From NCBI GenBank assembly GCA_033782935.1, contig JAWQEG010000516.1, forward strand, positions 1,116,001 through 1,180,000: a DNA stretch of 64,000 nucleotides. Direction: 5' to 3'. The notes under the pieces are model-generated. The model saw nothing but the letters and a program-made list of their open reading frames with translations. It was not told where the DNA came from and did not search any database. The DNA comes from Petrolisthes cinctipes (lineage: Eukaryota; Arthropoda; Malacostraca; Decapoda; Porcellanidae). The translations under genes were made by a program, and so were the position numbers. Shown in pieces: positions 13,135-26,793 of this stretch. How positions within the stretch are numbered: position 1 is the first letter of the stretch; each line of letters begins with the position of its first letter.

Positions 13135-13689
13135 TGTCTACACCGTGTTTGAGTATTTTCAAAATACAGGCCCAAAACATGCTCAAAATCGATATTTTAG
13201 GTGCCCGAAGTCGATATGTGCATGCATCTTCTGTACCTGTTCATATCTCAAATTCAGGCTCAGAACAACCGAAAATTCGATTTATTTGGGTCCCAGAAGC
13301 GATCTGTACGTGTCTACTCAGTGTTAGAGTATTTTAAAAATTCAGGCCCAAAACATGCTCAAAATCGATATTTTGGGTGCCCTAAGTCGATATGTGCATG
13401 CATCTTCTGTACCCGTTTATATCTCAAATTCAGGCTCAAAACACCCGAAAATTCAATTTTTTGGGGTCCCAGAAGCGATCTGTACGTGCATACTCCGTGT
13501 TAGAGTGTTTTTAAAATACAGGCCCAAAACATGCTGAAAATCGATATTTTATGTGCACAAAGTCAATATGTGTATGCATCTTCTGTACCCGTGTATATCC
13601 CTAATTCTTGATCAAAACACCAGAAAATTCGATATATTTGGGTCCCAGAAGCGATCTGTACATGCCTACTCAGTGCTAGAATATTTTCA
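13135..13689. repeat. Mixed monomers between HOR blocks
   Basis: About three monomers. The first part (near 13,200-13,440) matches 16,365-16,600 at an offset near 3,164 bp (18 monomers). The monomer near 13,455 has the variant AATTCAATTTTTTGGGG, and the one near 13,555 has GTGCACAAAG. I saw nothing other than satellite. Confidence 0.6.
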
Positions 13690-16600
13690 AATTATACGCC
13701 CAAAACATACTAAAAATCGATATTTTGGGTGCCAAAGTCGATATGTGCATGCATCTTCTGTACCCGTTTATATCTCAAATTCAGGCTCAAAACACCCAAA
13801 AAATCGATATTTTTGTGTCCGAGAAGTGATCTGTACATGTCTATACCGTGTTTGAGTATTTTCAAAATACAGGCCCAAAACATGCTCAAAATCGATATTT
13901 TAGGTGCCCGAAGTCGATATGTGCATGCATCTTCTGTACCTGTTCATATCTCAAATTCAGGCTCAGAACAACCGAAAATTCGATTTATTTGGGTCCCAGA
14001 AGCGATCTGTACGTGTCTACTCAGTGTTAGAGTAATTTAAAAATACAGGTCCAAAACATGCTCAAAATCGATATTTTGGGTGCCCAAAGTCGATATGTGC
14101 ATGCATCTTCTGTACCCGTTTATATCTCAAATTCAGACTCAAAACACCCGAATATTCGATATTTTTGGGTCCCAAAAGCAATGTGTACATGCATACTCCG
14201 TGTTAGAGTATTTTCAAAATACAGGCCTAAAACATGCTGAAAATCGATATTTTAGCTGCCCAAAGTCAATATGTGTATGCATCTTCTGTACCCGTCTATA
14301 TCCCAAATTCAGATTCAAAACACTCAAAAATTCGATATTTTTGGGTCCCAGAAGCAATCTGTACATGCCTACTTCTTGCTAGAATGTTTTCAAGATACAG
14401 ACCCAAAACATACTCAAAATCGATATTTTAGGTGCAAAAAGTCGAAATGTGCATGCATTTTCTGTACCCGTTTATATCTCAAATTCAGGCTTAAAACACC
14501 CGAAAATTCGATTTATTTGGGTCCCAGAAGCGATCTGTACGTGTCTACTCAGTGTTAGAGTATTTTAAAAATTCAGGCCCAAAACATGCTCAAAATCGAT
14601 ATTTTGGGTGCCCAAAGTCGATATGTGCATGCATCTTCTGTAAACGTTTATATCGCAAATTCAGGCTCAAAACACCCGAAAATTCAATGTTTTTGGGTCC
14701 CAGAAGCGATCTGTACGTGCATACTCCGTGTTAGAGTGTTTTTAAAATACAAGCCCAAAATATGCTGAAAATCGATATTTTATGTTCCCAAAGTCAATAT
14801 GTGTATGCATCTTCCGTATCCGTGTATATCCCTAATTCTGGATCAAAACACCAGAAAATTCGATATATTTGGGTCCCAGAAGCAATCTGTACATGCCTAC
14901 TCAGTGCTAGAATATTTTCAAATTATACGCCCAAAACATACTAAAATCGATATTTTGGGTGCCAAAGTCGATATGTGCATGCATCTTCTGTACCCGTTTA
15001 TATCTCAAATTCAGGCTCAAAACACCTAAAAAATCGATATTTTTGTGTCCCAGAAGCGATCTGTACATGTCTACACAGTGCTATAGTATTTTCAAAATAC
15101 AGGCCCAAAACATGCTCAAAATCGATATTTTAGGTGCCCAAAGTCGATATGTGCATGCATCTTCTGTATCCGTTCATATCTCAAATTCAGGCTCAGAACA
15201 CCCTAAAATTCGATTTATTTGGGTTCCAGAAGCGATCTGTACGTGTCTACTCAGTGTTAGAGTATTTTAAAAATACAGGTCCAAAACATGCTCAAAATCG
15301 ATATTTTGGGTGCCCAAAGTCGATATGTGCATGCATCTTCTGTACCCGTTTATATCTCAAATTCAGACTCAAAACACCCGAATATTCGATATTTTTGGGT
15401 CCGAAAAGCAATGTGTACATGCATACTCCGTGTTAGAGTATTTTCAAAATACAGGCCTAAAACATGCTAAAAATCGATATTTTAGCTGCACAAAGTCAAT
15501 ATGTGTATGCATCTTCTGTACACGTCTATATCCCAAATTCAGATTCAAAACACTCAAAAATTCGATATTTTTGGGTCCCAGAAGCAATCTGTACATGCCT
15601 ACTTCTTGCTAGAATGTTTTCAAGATACAGACCCAAAACATACTCAAAATCGATATTTTAGGTGCAAAAAGTCGAAATGTGCATGCATCTTCTGTACCCG
15701 TTTATATCTCAAATTCAGGCTCAAAACACCCGAAAATTCGATATTTTTGGGTCCCAGAAGCGATCTGTACATGCCTTCTCCGTGTTAGAGTATTTTCAAA
15801 ATACAAGCCTAAAACATGCTCAAAATCGATATTTTAGGTGCAAAAAGTCGATATGTGCATTTATCTTCTGTATCCGTCTATATCCCAAATTCAGGTTCAA
15901 AACACCCGAAAATTCGATAATTTTGGGTCCCGGAAGTGATCTGTACATACCTACTCCTTGCTAGAATTTTTTCAAGATACAGACCCAAAACATGCTCAAA
16001 ATCGATATTTTAGGTGCAAAAAGTCGATATGTGCATGCAACCTCTGTACCCGGTTATATCCCAATTTCAGGCTCAAAACACCCAAAAATTCGATATTTTT
16101 GGGTCCAAGAAGCGATCTGTACATGCCTACTTAGTGCTAGAATATTTTCAAATTATACGCCCAAAACATACTAAAAATCGATATTTTGGGTGCCAAAGTC
16201 GATATGTGCATGCATCTTCTGTACAAGTTTATATCTCAAATTCAGGCTCAAAACACTCAAAAAATCGATATTTTTGTTTCCCAGAAGTGATCTGTACATG
16301 TCTATACCGTGTTTGAGTATTTTCAAAATACAGGCCCAAAACATGCTCAAAATCGATATTTTAGGTGCCCGAAGTCGATATGTGCATGCATCTTCTGTAC
16401 TTGTTCATATCTCAAATTCAGGCTCAGAACAACCGAAAATTCGATTTATTTGGGTCCCAGAAGCGATCTGTACGTGTCTACTCAGTGTTAGAGTATTTTA
16501 AAAATACAGGTCCAAAACATGCTCAAAATCGATATTTTGGGTGCCCAAAGTCGATATGTGCATGCATCTTCTGTACCCGTTTATATCTCAAATTCAGACT

Positions 16601-17351
16601 CAAAACACACGAATATTCGATATTTTTGGGTCCCAAAAGCAATGTGTACATGCATACTCCGTGTTAGAGTATTTTCAAAATACAGGCCTAAAACATGCTG
16701 AAAATCGATATTTTAGCTGCCCAAAGTCAATATGTGTATGCATCTTCTGTACCCGTCTATATCCCAAATTCAGATTCAAAACACTCAAAAATTCGATATT
16801 TTTGGGTCCCAGAAGCAATCTGTACATGCCTACTTCTTGCTAGAATGTTTTCAAGATACAGACCCAAAACATACTCAAAATCGATATTTTAGGTGCAAAA
16901 AGTCGAAATGTGCATGCATTTTCTGTACCCGTTTATATCTCAAATTCAGGCTCAGAACACCCGAAAATTCGATTTATTTGGGTCCCAGAAGCGATCTGTA
17001 CGTGTCTACTCAGTGTTAGAGTATTTTAAAAATTCAGGCCCAAAACATGCTCAAAATCGATATTTTGGGTGCCCAAAGTCGATATGTGCATGCATCTTCT
17101 GTACCCGTTTATATCTCAAATTCAGGCTCAAAACACCCGAAAATTCAATGTTTTTGGGTCCCAGAAGCGATCTGTACGTGCATACTCCGTGTTAGAGTGT
17201 TTTTAAAATACAGACCCAAAACATGCTGAAAATCGATATTTTATGTGCCCAAAGTCAATATGTGTATGCATCATCCGTATCCGTGTATATCCCTAATTCT
17301 GGATCAAAACACCAGAAAATTCGATATATTTGGGTCCCAGAAGCGATCTGT
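13690..17351. repeat. 14-mer offset duplication (2,461 bp)
   Basis: Bases about 13,690 to 14,890 recur at about 16,151 to 17,351 with an offset of 2,461 bp (14 x 176 minus 3). Shared markers include CTATACCGTGTTTGAG, the TCAGAACAACCG monomer, a GCATTTTCTG variant and the CATC.TCCGTATCCG form. The middle part, 14,891-16,150, holds related monomers that pair with other blocks: 14,080 to 15,310 at 1,230 bp, and 15,134 to 18,299 at 3,165 bp. Confidence 0.7.
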
Positions 17352-17902
17352 ACGTGTCTACTCAGTGTTAGAGTATTTTAAAAATACAGGTCCAAAACAT
17401 GCTCAAAATCGATATTTTGGGTGCCCAAAGTCGATATGTGCATGCATCTTCTGTACCCGTTTATATCTCAAATTCAGACTCAAAACACCCGAATATTCGA
17501 TATTTTTGGGTCCCAAAAGCAATGTGTACATGCATACTCCGTGTTAGAGTATTTTCAAAATACAGGCCTAAAACATGCTGAAAATCGATATTTTAGCTGC
17601 CCAAAGTCAATATGTGTATGCATCTTCTGTACCCGTCTATATCCCAAATTCAGATTCAAAACACTCAAAAATTCGATATTTTTGGGTCCCAGAAGCAATC
17701 TGTACATGCCTACTTCTTGCTAGAATGTTTTCAAGATACAGACCCAAAACATACTCAAAATCGATATTTTAGGTGCAAAAAGTCGAAATGTGCATGCATT
17801 TTCTGTACCCGTTTATATCTAAAATTCAGGCTCAGAACACCCGAAAATTCGATTTATTTGGGTCCCAGAAGCGATCTGTACGTGTCTACTCAGTGTTAGA
17901 GT
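16471..17902. repeat. 5-mer tandem duplication, 880-bp unit, about 1.6 copies
   Basis: Bases 16,471-17,022 repeat at 17,351-17,902 with an offset of exactly 880 bp (5 x 176). The block order is GATCTGTACGTGTC, the GAATATTCG/CTCCGTGTTAG type, the TCAATATG/CTTCTTGCTAG type, then the GCATTTTCTG variant. This copy overlaps the right end of the 14-mer pair, so it formed on top of it. Confidence 0.78.
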
Positions 17903-19508
17903 GTTTTTAAAATACAGGCCCAAATCATGCTAAAAATCGATATTTTATGTGCCCAAAGTCAATATGTGTATGCATCTTCCGTATCCGTGTATATCCCTAA
18001 TTCTGGATCAAAACACCAGAAAATTCGATATATTTCGGTCCCAGAAGCGATCTGTACATGCCTACTCAGTGCTAGAATATTTTCAAATTATACGCCCAAA
18101 ACATACTAAAAATCGATATTTTGGGTGCCAAAGTCGATATGTGCATGCATCTTCTGTACCCGTTTAATCTCAAATTCAGGCTCAAAACACCCAAAAAATC
18201 GATATTTTTGTGTCCCAGAAGCGATCTGTACATGTCTACACAGTGCTATAGTATTTTCAAAATACAGGCCCAAAACATGCTCAAAATCGATATTTTAGGT
18301 GCCCAAAGTCGATATGTGCATGCATCTTCTGTATCCGTTCATATCTCAAATTAAGGCTCAGAACACCTTAAAATTCGATTTATTTGGGTTCCAGAAGCGA
18401 TCTGTACGTGTCTACTCAGTGTTAGAGTATTTTAAAAATACAGGTCCAAAACATGCTCAAAATCGATATTTTGGGTGCCCAAAGTCGATATGTGCATGCA
18501 TCTTCTGTACCCGTTTATATCTCAAATTCAGACTCAAAACACCCGAATATTCGATATTTTTGGGTCCCAAAAGCAATGTGTACATGCATACTCCGTGTTA
18601 GAGTATTTTCAAAATACAGGCTCAAAACATGCTGAAAATCGATATTTTATCTGCACAAAGTCAATATGTGTATGCATCTTCTGTACACGTCTATATCCCA
18701 AATTCAGATTCAAAACACTCAAAAATTCGATATTTTTGGGTCCCAGAAGCAATCTGTACATGCCTACTTCTTGCTAGAATGTTTTCAAGATACAGACCCA
18801 AAACATACTCAAAATCGATATTTTAGGTGCAAAAAGTCGAAATGTGCATGCATCTTCTGTACCCGTTTATATCTCAAATTCAGGCTCAAAACACCCGAAA
18901 ATTGGATATTTTTGGGTCCCAGAGGCGATCTGTACATGCCTACTCCTTGTTAGAGTATTTTCAAAATACAAGCCCAAAACATGCTCAAAATCGATATTTT
19001 AGGTGCAAAAAGTCGATATGTGCATGCATCTTCTGTACCCGGTTATATCCCAATTTCAGGCTCAAAACACCCGAAAATTCGATATTTTTGGGTCCCAGAA
19101 GCGATCTGTACATGCCTACTTAGTGCTAGAATATTTTCAAATTATACGCCCAAAACATACTAAAAATCGATATTTTGGGTGCCAAAGTCGATATGTGCAT
19201 GCATCTTCTGTACCCGTTTATATCTCAAATTCAGGCTCAAAACACCCAAAAAATCGATATTTTTGTGTCCCAGAAGTGATCTGTACATGTCTACACCGTG
19301 TTTGAGTATTTTCAAAATACAGGCCCAAAACATGCTCATAATCGATATTTTAGGTGCCCGAAGTCGATATGTGCATGCATCTTCTGTACCTGTTCATATC
19401 TCAAATTCAGGCTCAGAACAACCGAAAATTCGATTTATTTGGGTCCCAGAAGCGATCTGTACGTGTCTACTCAGTGTTAGAGTATTTTAAAAATACAGGT
19501 CCAAAACA
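17903..19508. repeat. Copy of 14,738-16,519 at 18-mer offset, with one monomer missing
   Basis: From about 17,903 to 19,020 the order follows 14,738 to 15,855 at 3,165 bp (18 x 176 minus 3). From about 19,020 to 19,508 it follows 16,030 to 16,519 at 2,989 bp (17 monomers). One monomer was therefore lost near 19,000 in this copy or gained in the other. A private 2-bp deletion (GTTTAATCTC for GTTTATATCTC) lies near 18,165. Confidence 0.7.
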
Positions 19509-20689
19509 TGCTCAAAATTGATATTTTAGCTGCCCAAAGTCAATATGTGTATGCATCTTCTGTACACGTCTATATCCCAAATTCAGATTCAAAACACTCA
19601 AAAATTCGATATTTTTGGGTCCCAGAAGCAATCTGTACATGCCTACTTCTTGCTAGAATGTTGTCAAGATACAGACCCAAAACATACTTAAAATCGATAT
19701 TTTAGGTGCAAAAAGTCGAAATGTGCATGCATCTTCTGTACCCGTTTATATCTCAAATTCAGGCTCAAAACACCCAAAAAATCGATATTTTTGTGTCCCA
19801 GAAGCGATCTGTACATGTCTACACCGTGTTATAGTATTTTTAAAATACAGGCCCAAAACATGCTCAAAATCGATGTTTTAGGTGCCCAAAGTCGATATGT
19901 GCATGCATCTTCTGTACCCGTTCATATCTCAAATTCAGGCTCAGAACACCCGAAAATTCGATTTATTTGGGTCCCAGAAGCGATCTGTACGTGTCTACTC
20001 AGTGTTAGAGTATTTTAAAAATTCAGGCCCAAAACATGCTCAAAATCGATATTTTGGGTGTCCAAAGTCGATATGTGCATGCATCTTCTGTACCCGTTTA
20101 TATCTCAAATTCTGGCTCAAAACACCCGAAAATTCAATGTTTTTGGGTCCCTGAAGCGATCTGTACGTGCATACTCCGTGTTAGAGTGTTTTTAAAATAC
20201 AGGCCCAAAACATGCTAAAAATCGATATTTTATGTGCCCAAAGTCAATATGTGTATGCATCTTATGTACCCGTGTATATCCATAATTCTGGTTCAAAACT
20301 ACAGAAAATTCGATATATCTGGGTCCCAGAAGCGATCTGTACATGCCTACTCAGTGCTAGAATATTTTCAAATTATACGCCCAAAACATACTAAAAATCG
20401 ATATTTTGGGTGCCAAAGTCGATATGTGCATGAATCTTCTGTACCCGTTTATTTCTCAAATTCAGGCTCAAAACACCCAAAAAATCGATATTTTTGTGTC
20501 CCAGAAGCGATCTGTACATGTCTACATTGTGCTATAGTATTTTCAAAATACAGGCCCAAAACATGCTCAAAATCGATATTTTTAGGTGCCCAAAGTCGAT
20601 ATGTGCATGCAACTTCTGTATCCGTTCATATCTCAAATTCAGGCTCAGAACACCCTAAAATTCGATTTATTTGGGTTCCAGAAGCGATC
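19509..20689. repeat. Mosaic monomers upstream of the 11-mer HOR
   Basis: This segment mixes pieces also found in the next block. Bases 19,509 to about 20,000 resemble 22,851 to about 23,340 (19 monomers away), and 19,882 resembles 21,290 (8 monomers away). Private variants include AAACTACAG near 20,297, TGCATGAATC near 20,430, GTTTATTTCTC near 20,450 and an extra T in GATATTTTTAGG near 20,580. Confidence 0.6.
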
Positions 20690-23600
20690 TGTACGTGTCT
20701 ACTCAGTGTTAGAGTATTTTAAAAATACAGGTCCAAAACATGCTCAAAATTGATATTTTGGGTGCCCAAAGTCGATATGTGCATGCATCTTCTGTACCCG
20801 TTTATATCTCAAATTCAGACTCAAAACACCCGAATATTCGATATTTTTGGGTCCAAAAAGCAATGTGTACATGCCTACTCCTTGTTAGAGTATTTTCATA
20901 ATACAGGCCTAAAACATTCTGAAAATCGATATTTTAGCTGCCCAAAGTCAATATGTGTATGCATCTTCTGTACACGTCTATATCCCAAATTCAGATTCAA
21001 AACACTCAAAAATTCGATATTTTTGGGTCCCAGAAGCAATCTGTACATGCCTACTTCTTGCTAGAATGTTGTCAAGATACAGACCCAAAACATACTTAAA
21101 ATCGATATTTTAGGTGCAAAAAGTCGAAATGTGCATGCATCTTCTGTACCCGTTTATATCTCAAATTCAGGCTCAAAACACCCAAAAAATCGATATTTTT
21201 GTGTCCCAGAAGCGATCTGTACATGTCTACACCGTGTAATAGTATTTTTAAAATACAGGCTCAAAACAAGCTCAAAATCGATGTTTTAGGTGCCCAAAGT
21301 CGATATGTGCATGCATCTTCTGTACCCGTTCCTATCTCAAATTCAGGCTCAGAACACCCGAAAATTCGATTTATTTGGGTCCCAGAAGCGATCTGTACGT
21401 GTCTACTCAGTGTTAGAGTATTTTAAAAATTCAGGCCCAATACATGCTCAAAATCGATATTTTGGGTGCCCAAAGTCGATGTGTGCATGCATCTTCTGTA
21501 CCCGTTTATATCTCAAAATCAGGCTCAAAACACCCGAAAATTCAATGTTTTTGGGTCCCAGAAGCGATCTGTACGTGCATACTCAGTGTTAGAGTATTTT
21601 AAAAATACAGGTCCAAAACATGCTCAAAATCGATATTTTGGGTGCCCAAAGTCGATATGTGCATGCATCTTCTGTACCCGTTTATATCTCAAATTCAGAC
21701 TCAAAACACCCGAATATTCGATATTTTTGGGTCCCAAAAGCAATGTGTACATGCATACTCCGTGTTAGAGTATTTTCAAAATACAGGCCCAAAACATGCT
21801 CAAAATCGATATTTTAGGTGCAAAAAGTCGATATGTGCATGCATCTTCTGTATCCGTCTATATCCCAAATTCAGGTTCAAAACACCCGAAAATTCGATAA
21901 TTTTGGGTCCCAGAAGCAATCTGTACATACCTACTCCTTGCTAGAATTTTTTCAAGATACAGACCCAAAACATGCTCAAAATCGATATTTTAGGTGCAAA
22001 AAGTCGAAATGTGCATGCATCTTCTGTACCCGTTTATATCTCAAATTGAGGCTCAAAACACCCGAAAATTCGATATTTTTGGGTCCCAGAAGCGATCTGT
22101 ACATGCCTACTCCGTGTTAGAGTATTTTCAAAATACAAGCCCAAAACATGCTCAAAATCGATATTTTAGGTGCAAAAAGTCGATATGTGCATGCATCCTC
22201 TGTACCCGGTTATATCCCAATTTCAGGCTCAAAACACCCGAAAATTCGATATTTTTTGGTCCCAGAAGCGATCTGTACATGCCTACTTAGTGCTAGAATA
22301 TTTTCAAATTATACGCCCAAAACATACTAAAAATCGATATTTTGGGTGCCAAAGTCGATATGTGCATGCATCTTCTGTACCCGTTTATATCTCAAATTCA
22401 GGCTCAAAACACCCAAAAAATCGATATTTTTGTGTCCCAGAAGTGATCTGTACATGTCTACACCGTGTTTGAGTATTTTCAAAATACAGGCCCAAAACAT
22501 GCTCATAATCGATATTTTAGGTGCCCGAAGTCGATATGTGCATGCATCTTCTGTACCTGTTCATATCTCAAATTCAGGCTCAGAACAACCGAAAATTCGA
22601 TTTATTTGGGTCCCAGAAGCGATCTGTACGTGTCTACTCAGTGTTAGAGTATTTTAAAAATACAGGTCCAAAACATGCTCAAAATTGATATTTTGGGTGC
22701 CCAAAGTCGATATGTGCATGCATCTTCTGTACCCGTTTATATCTCAAATTCAGACTCAAAACACCCGAATATTCGATATTTTTGGGTCCAAAAAGCAATG
22801 TGTACATGCCTACTCCTTGTTAGAGTATTTTCATAATACAGGCCTAAAACATGCTGAAAATCGATATTTTAGCTGCCCAAAGTCAATATGTGTATGCATC
22901 TTCTGTACACGTCTATATCCCAAATTCAGATTCAAAACACTCAAAAATTCGATATTTTTGGGTCCCAGAAGCAATCTGTACATGCCTACTTCTTGCTAGA
23001 ATGTTGTCAAGATACAGACCCAAAACATACTTAAAATCGATATTTTAGGTGCAAAAAGTCGAAATGTGCATGCATCTTCTGTACCCGTTTATATCTCAAA
23101 TTCAGGCTCAAAACACCCAAAAAATCGATATTTTTGTGTCCCAGAAGCGATCTGTACATGTCTACACCGTGTAATAGTATTTTTAAAATACAGGCTCAAA
23201 ACAAGCTCAAAATCGATGTTTTAGGTGCCCAAAGTCGATATGTGCATGCATCTTCTGTACCCGTTCCTATCTCAAATTCAGGCTCAGAACACCCGAAAAT
23301 TCGATTTATTTGGGTCCCAGAAGCGATCTGTACGTGTCTACTCAGTGTTAGAGTATTTTAAAAATTCAGGCCCAATACATGCTCAAAATCGATATTTTGG
23401 GTGCCCAAAGTCGATATGTGCATGCATCTTCTGTACCCGTTTATATCTCAAATTCAGGCTCAAAACACCCGAAAATTCAATGTTTTTGGGTCCCAGAAGC
23501 GATCTGTACGTGCATACTCAGTGTTAGAGTATTTTAAAAATACAGGTCCAAAACATGCTCAAAATCGATATTTTGGGTGCCCAAAGTCGATATGTGCATG

Positions 23601-25092
23601 CATCTTCTGTACCCGTTTATATCTCAAATTCAGACTCAAAACACCCGAATATTCGATATTTTTGGGTCCCAAAAGCAATGTGTACATGCATACTCCGTGT
23701 TAGAGTATTTTCAAAATACAGGCCCAAAACATGCTCAAAATCGATATTTTAGGTGCAAAAAGTCGATATGTGCATGCACCTTCTGTATCCGTCTATATCA
23801 CAAATTCAGGTTCAAAACACCCGAAAATTCGATAATTTTGGGTCCCAGAAGCAATCTGTACATACCTACTCCTTGCTAGAATTTTTTCAAGATACAGACC
23901 CAAAACATGCTCAAAATCGATATTTTAGGTGCAAAAAGTCGAAATGTGCATGCATCTTCTGTACCCGTTTATATCTCAAATTGAGGCTCAAAACACCCGA
24001 AAATTCGATATTTTTGGGTCCCAGAAGCGATCTGTACATGTCTACTCCGTGTTAGAGTATTTTCAAAATACAAGCCCAAAACATGCTCAAAATCGATATT
24101 TTAGGTGCAAAAAGTCGATATGTGCATGCATCCTCTGTACCCGGTTATATCCCAATTTCAGGCTCAAAACACCCGAAAATTCGATATTTTTGGGTCCCAG
24201 AAGCGATCTGTACATGCCTACTTAGTGCTAGAATATTTTCAAATTATACGCCCAAAACATACTAAAAATCGATATTTTGGGTGCCAAAGTCGATATGTGC
24301 ATGCATCTTCTGTACCCGTTTATATCTCAAATTCAGGCTCAAAACACCCAAAAAATCGATATTTTTGTGTCCCAGAAGTGATCTGTACATGTCTACACCG
24401 TGTTTGAGTATTTTCAAAATACAGGCCCAAAACATGCTCATAATCGATATTTTAGGTGCCCGAAGTCGATATGTGCATGCATCTTCTGTACCTGTTCATA
24501 TCTCAAATTCAGGCTCAAAACAACCGAAAATTCGATTTATTTGGGTCCCAGAAGCGATCTGTACGTGTCTACTCAGTGTTAGAGTATTTTAAAAATACAG
24601 GTCCAAAACATGCTCAAAATTGATATTTTGGGTGCCCAAAGTCGATATGTGCATGCATCTTCTGTACCCGTTTATATCTCAAATTCAGACTCAAAACACC
24701 CGAATATTCGATATTTTTGGGTCCAAAAAGCAATGTGTACATGCCTACTCCTTGTTAGAGTATTTTCATAATACAGGCCTAAAACATGCTGAAAATCGAT
24801 ATTTTAGCTGCCCAAAGTCAATATGTGTATTCATCTTCTGTACACGTCTATATCCCAAATTCAGATTCAAAACACTCAAAAATTCGATATTTTTGGGTCC
24901 CAGAAGCAATCTGTACATGCCTACTTCTTGCTAGAATGTTGTCAAGATACAGACCCAAAAGATATTTAAAATCGATATTTTAGGTGAAAAAAGTCGAAAT
25001 GTGCATGCATCTTCTGTACCCGTTTATATCTCAAATTCAGGCTCAAAACACCCAAAAAATCGATATTTTTGTGTCCCAGAAGCGATCTGTAC
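20690..25092. repeat. 11-mer higher-order repeat, 1,935-bp unit, two full copies plus 533 bp of a third
   Basis: Copy 1 is about 20,690-22,624, copy 2 about 22,625-24,559, and a partial third copy runs about 24,560-25,092. Eleven consecutive monomers recur at exactly 1,935 bp. Shared private markers are CAAAATTGATATTTTGGG, a CATAATACAGGCC half B, TGTTGTCAAG, CACCGTGTAATAG with CAAAACAAGC, CGTTCCTATC, CCCAATACATGC and GCTCATAATCG. Only scattered single-base differences were noticed, for example ATTCTGAAAA versus ATGCTGAAAA at 20,917/22,852 and TTTTTTGGT versus TTTTTGGGT near 22,255/24,190. It is the most regular HOR in the window. The third copy breaks at GATCTGTACGTG near 25,092. Confidence 0.9.
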
Positions 25093-26793
25093 GTGCATAC
25101 TCCGTGTTAGAGTGTTTTTAAAATACAGGCCCAAAACATGCTGAAAATCGATATTTTTTGTGCCCAAAGTCAATATGTGTATGCATCTTCTGTACCCGTG
25201 TATATCCCTAATTCTGGTTCAAAACATCAGAAAATTCGATATATTTGTGTCCCAGAAGCGATCTGTACATGCCTACTCAGTGCTAGAATATTTTCAAATT
25301 ATACGCCCAAAACATACTAAAAATCGATATTTTGGGTGCCAAAGTCGATATGTGCATGCATCTTCTGTACCCGTTTATATCTCAAATTCAGGCTTAAAAC
25401 ACCCAAAAAATCGATATTTTTGTGTCCCAGAAGCGATCTGTACATGTCTACACCGTGCTATAGTATTTTCAAAATACAGGCCAAAAACATGCTCAAAATC
25501 GATATTTTAGGTGCCCAAAGTCGATATGTGCATGCATCTTCTGCATCCGTTCATATCTCAAATTCAAGCTCAGAACACCCTAAAATTCGATTTATTTGGG
25601 TTCCAGAAGCGATCTGTACGTGTCTACTCAGTGTTAGAGTATTTTAAAAATACAGGTCCAAAACATGCTCAAAATCGATATTTTGGGTGCCCAAAGTCGA
25701 TATGTGCATGCATCTTCTGTACCCGTTTATATCTCAAATTCAGACTCAAAACACCCGAATATTCGATATTTTTGGGTCCCAAAAGCAGTGTGTACATGCA
25801 TACTCCGTGTTAGAGTATTTTCAAAATACAGGCCTAAAACATGCTGAAAATCGATATTTTAGCTGCACAAAGTCAATATGTGTATGCATCTTCTGTACAC
25901 GTCTATATCCCAAATTCTGATTCAAAACACTCAAAAATTCGATATTTTTGGGTCCCAGAAGCAATCTGTACATGCCTACTTCTTGCTAGAATGTTTTCAA
26001 GATACAGACCCAAAACATACTCAAAATCGATATTTTAGGTGCAAAAAGTCGAAATGTGCAAGCATTTTCTGTACCCGTTTATATCTCAAATTCAGGCTCA
26101 AAAACCCGAAAATTCAATATTTTTGTGTCCCAGAAGCGATCTGTACATGCCTACTCCGTGTTAGAGTATTTTCAAAATACAAGCCCAAAACATGCTTAAA
26201 AATCGATATTTTAGGTGCAAAATGTCGATATGTGCATGCATCTTCTGTATCCGTCTATATCCCAAATTCAGGTTCAAAACACCCAAAAATTCGATAATTT
26301 TGGGTCCCAGAAGCGATCTGTACATGCCTACTTAGTGCTAGAATATTTTCAAATTATACGGTGAAAACATACTAAAAATCGATATTTTGGGTGCCAAAGT
26401 CGATATGTGCATGCATCTTCTGTACCCGTTTATATCTCAAATTCAGGCTCAAAACACCCAAAAAATCGATATTTTTGTGTCTCAGAAGTGATCTGTACAT
26501 GTCTACACCGTGTTTGAGTATTTTCAAAATACAGGCCCAAAACATACTCAAAATCGATATTTTAGGTGCAAAAAGTCGATATGTGCATGCATCTTCTGTA
26601 TCCGTCTATATCCCAAATTCAGGTTCAAAACACCCGAAAATTCGATAATTTTGGGTCCCAGAAGCAATCTGTACATACCTACTCCTTGCTAGAATTTTTT
26701 CAAGATACAGACCCAAAACATGCTCAAAATCGATATTTTAGGTGCAAAAAGTCGATATGTGCATGCATCCTCTGTACCCGGTTATATCCCAAT
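25093..26793. repeat. Mosaic monomers
   Basis: About ten monomers, ordered like parts of the 3.8-kb and 15-kb blocks: AATTCAATG-type neighbours, the ATACGCCC type, CTATAG, GATTTATTTGGG, then the GAATATTCG type. Private marks are GTTCATCCG-like CTGCATCCG near 25,551, a one-base loss in CAAAAACCCG near 26,100, and ATACGGTGAAAAC near 26,360. That last variant is met again only near 62,411. Confidence 0.55.
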
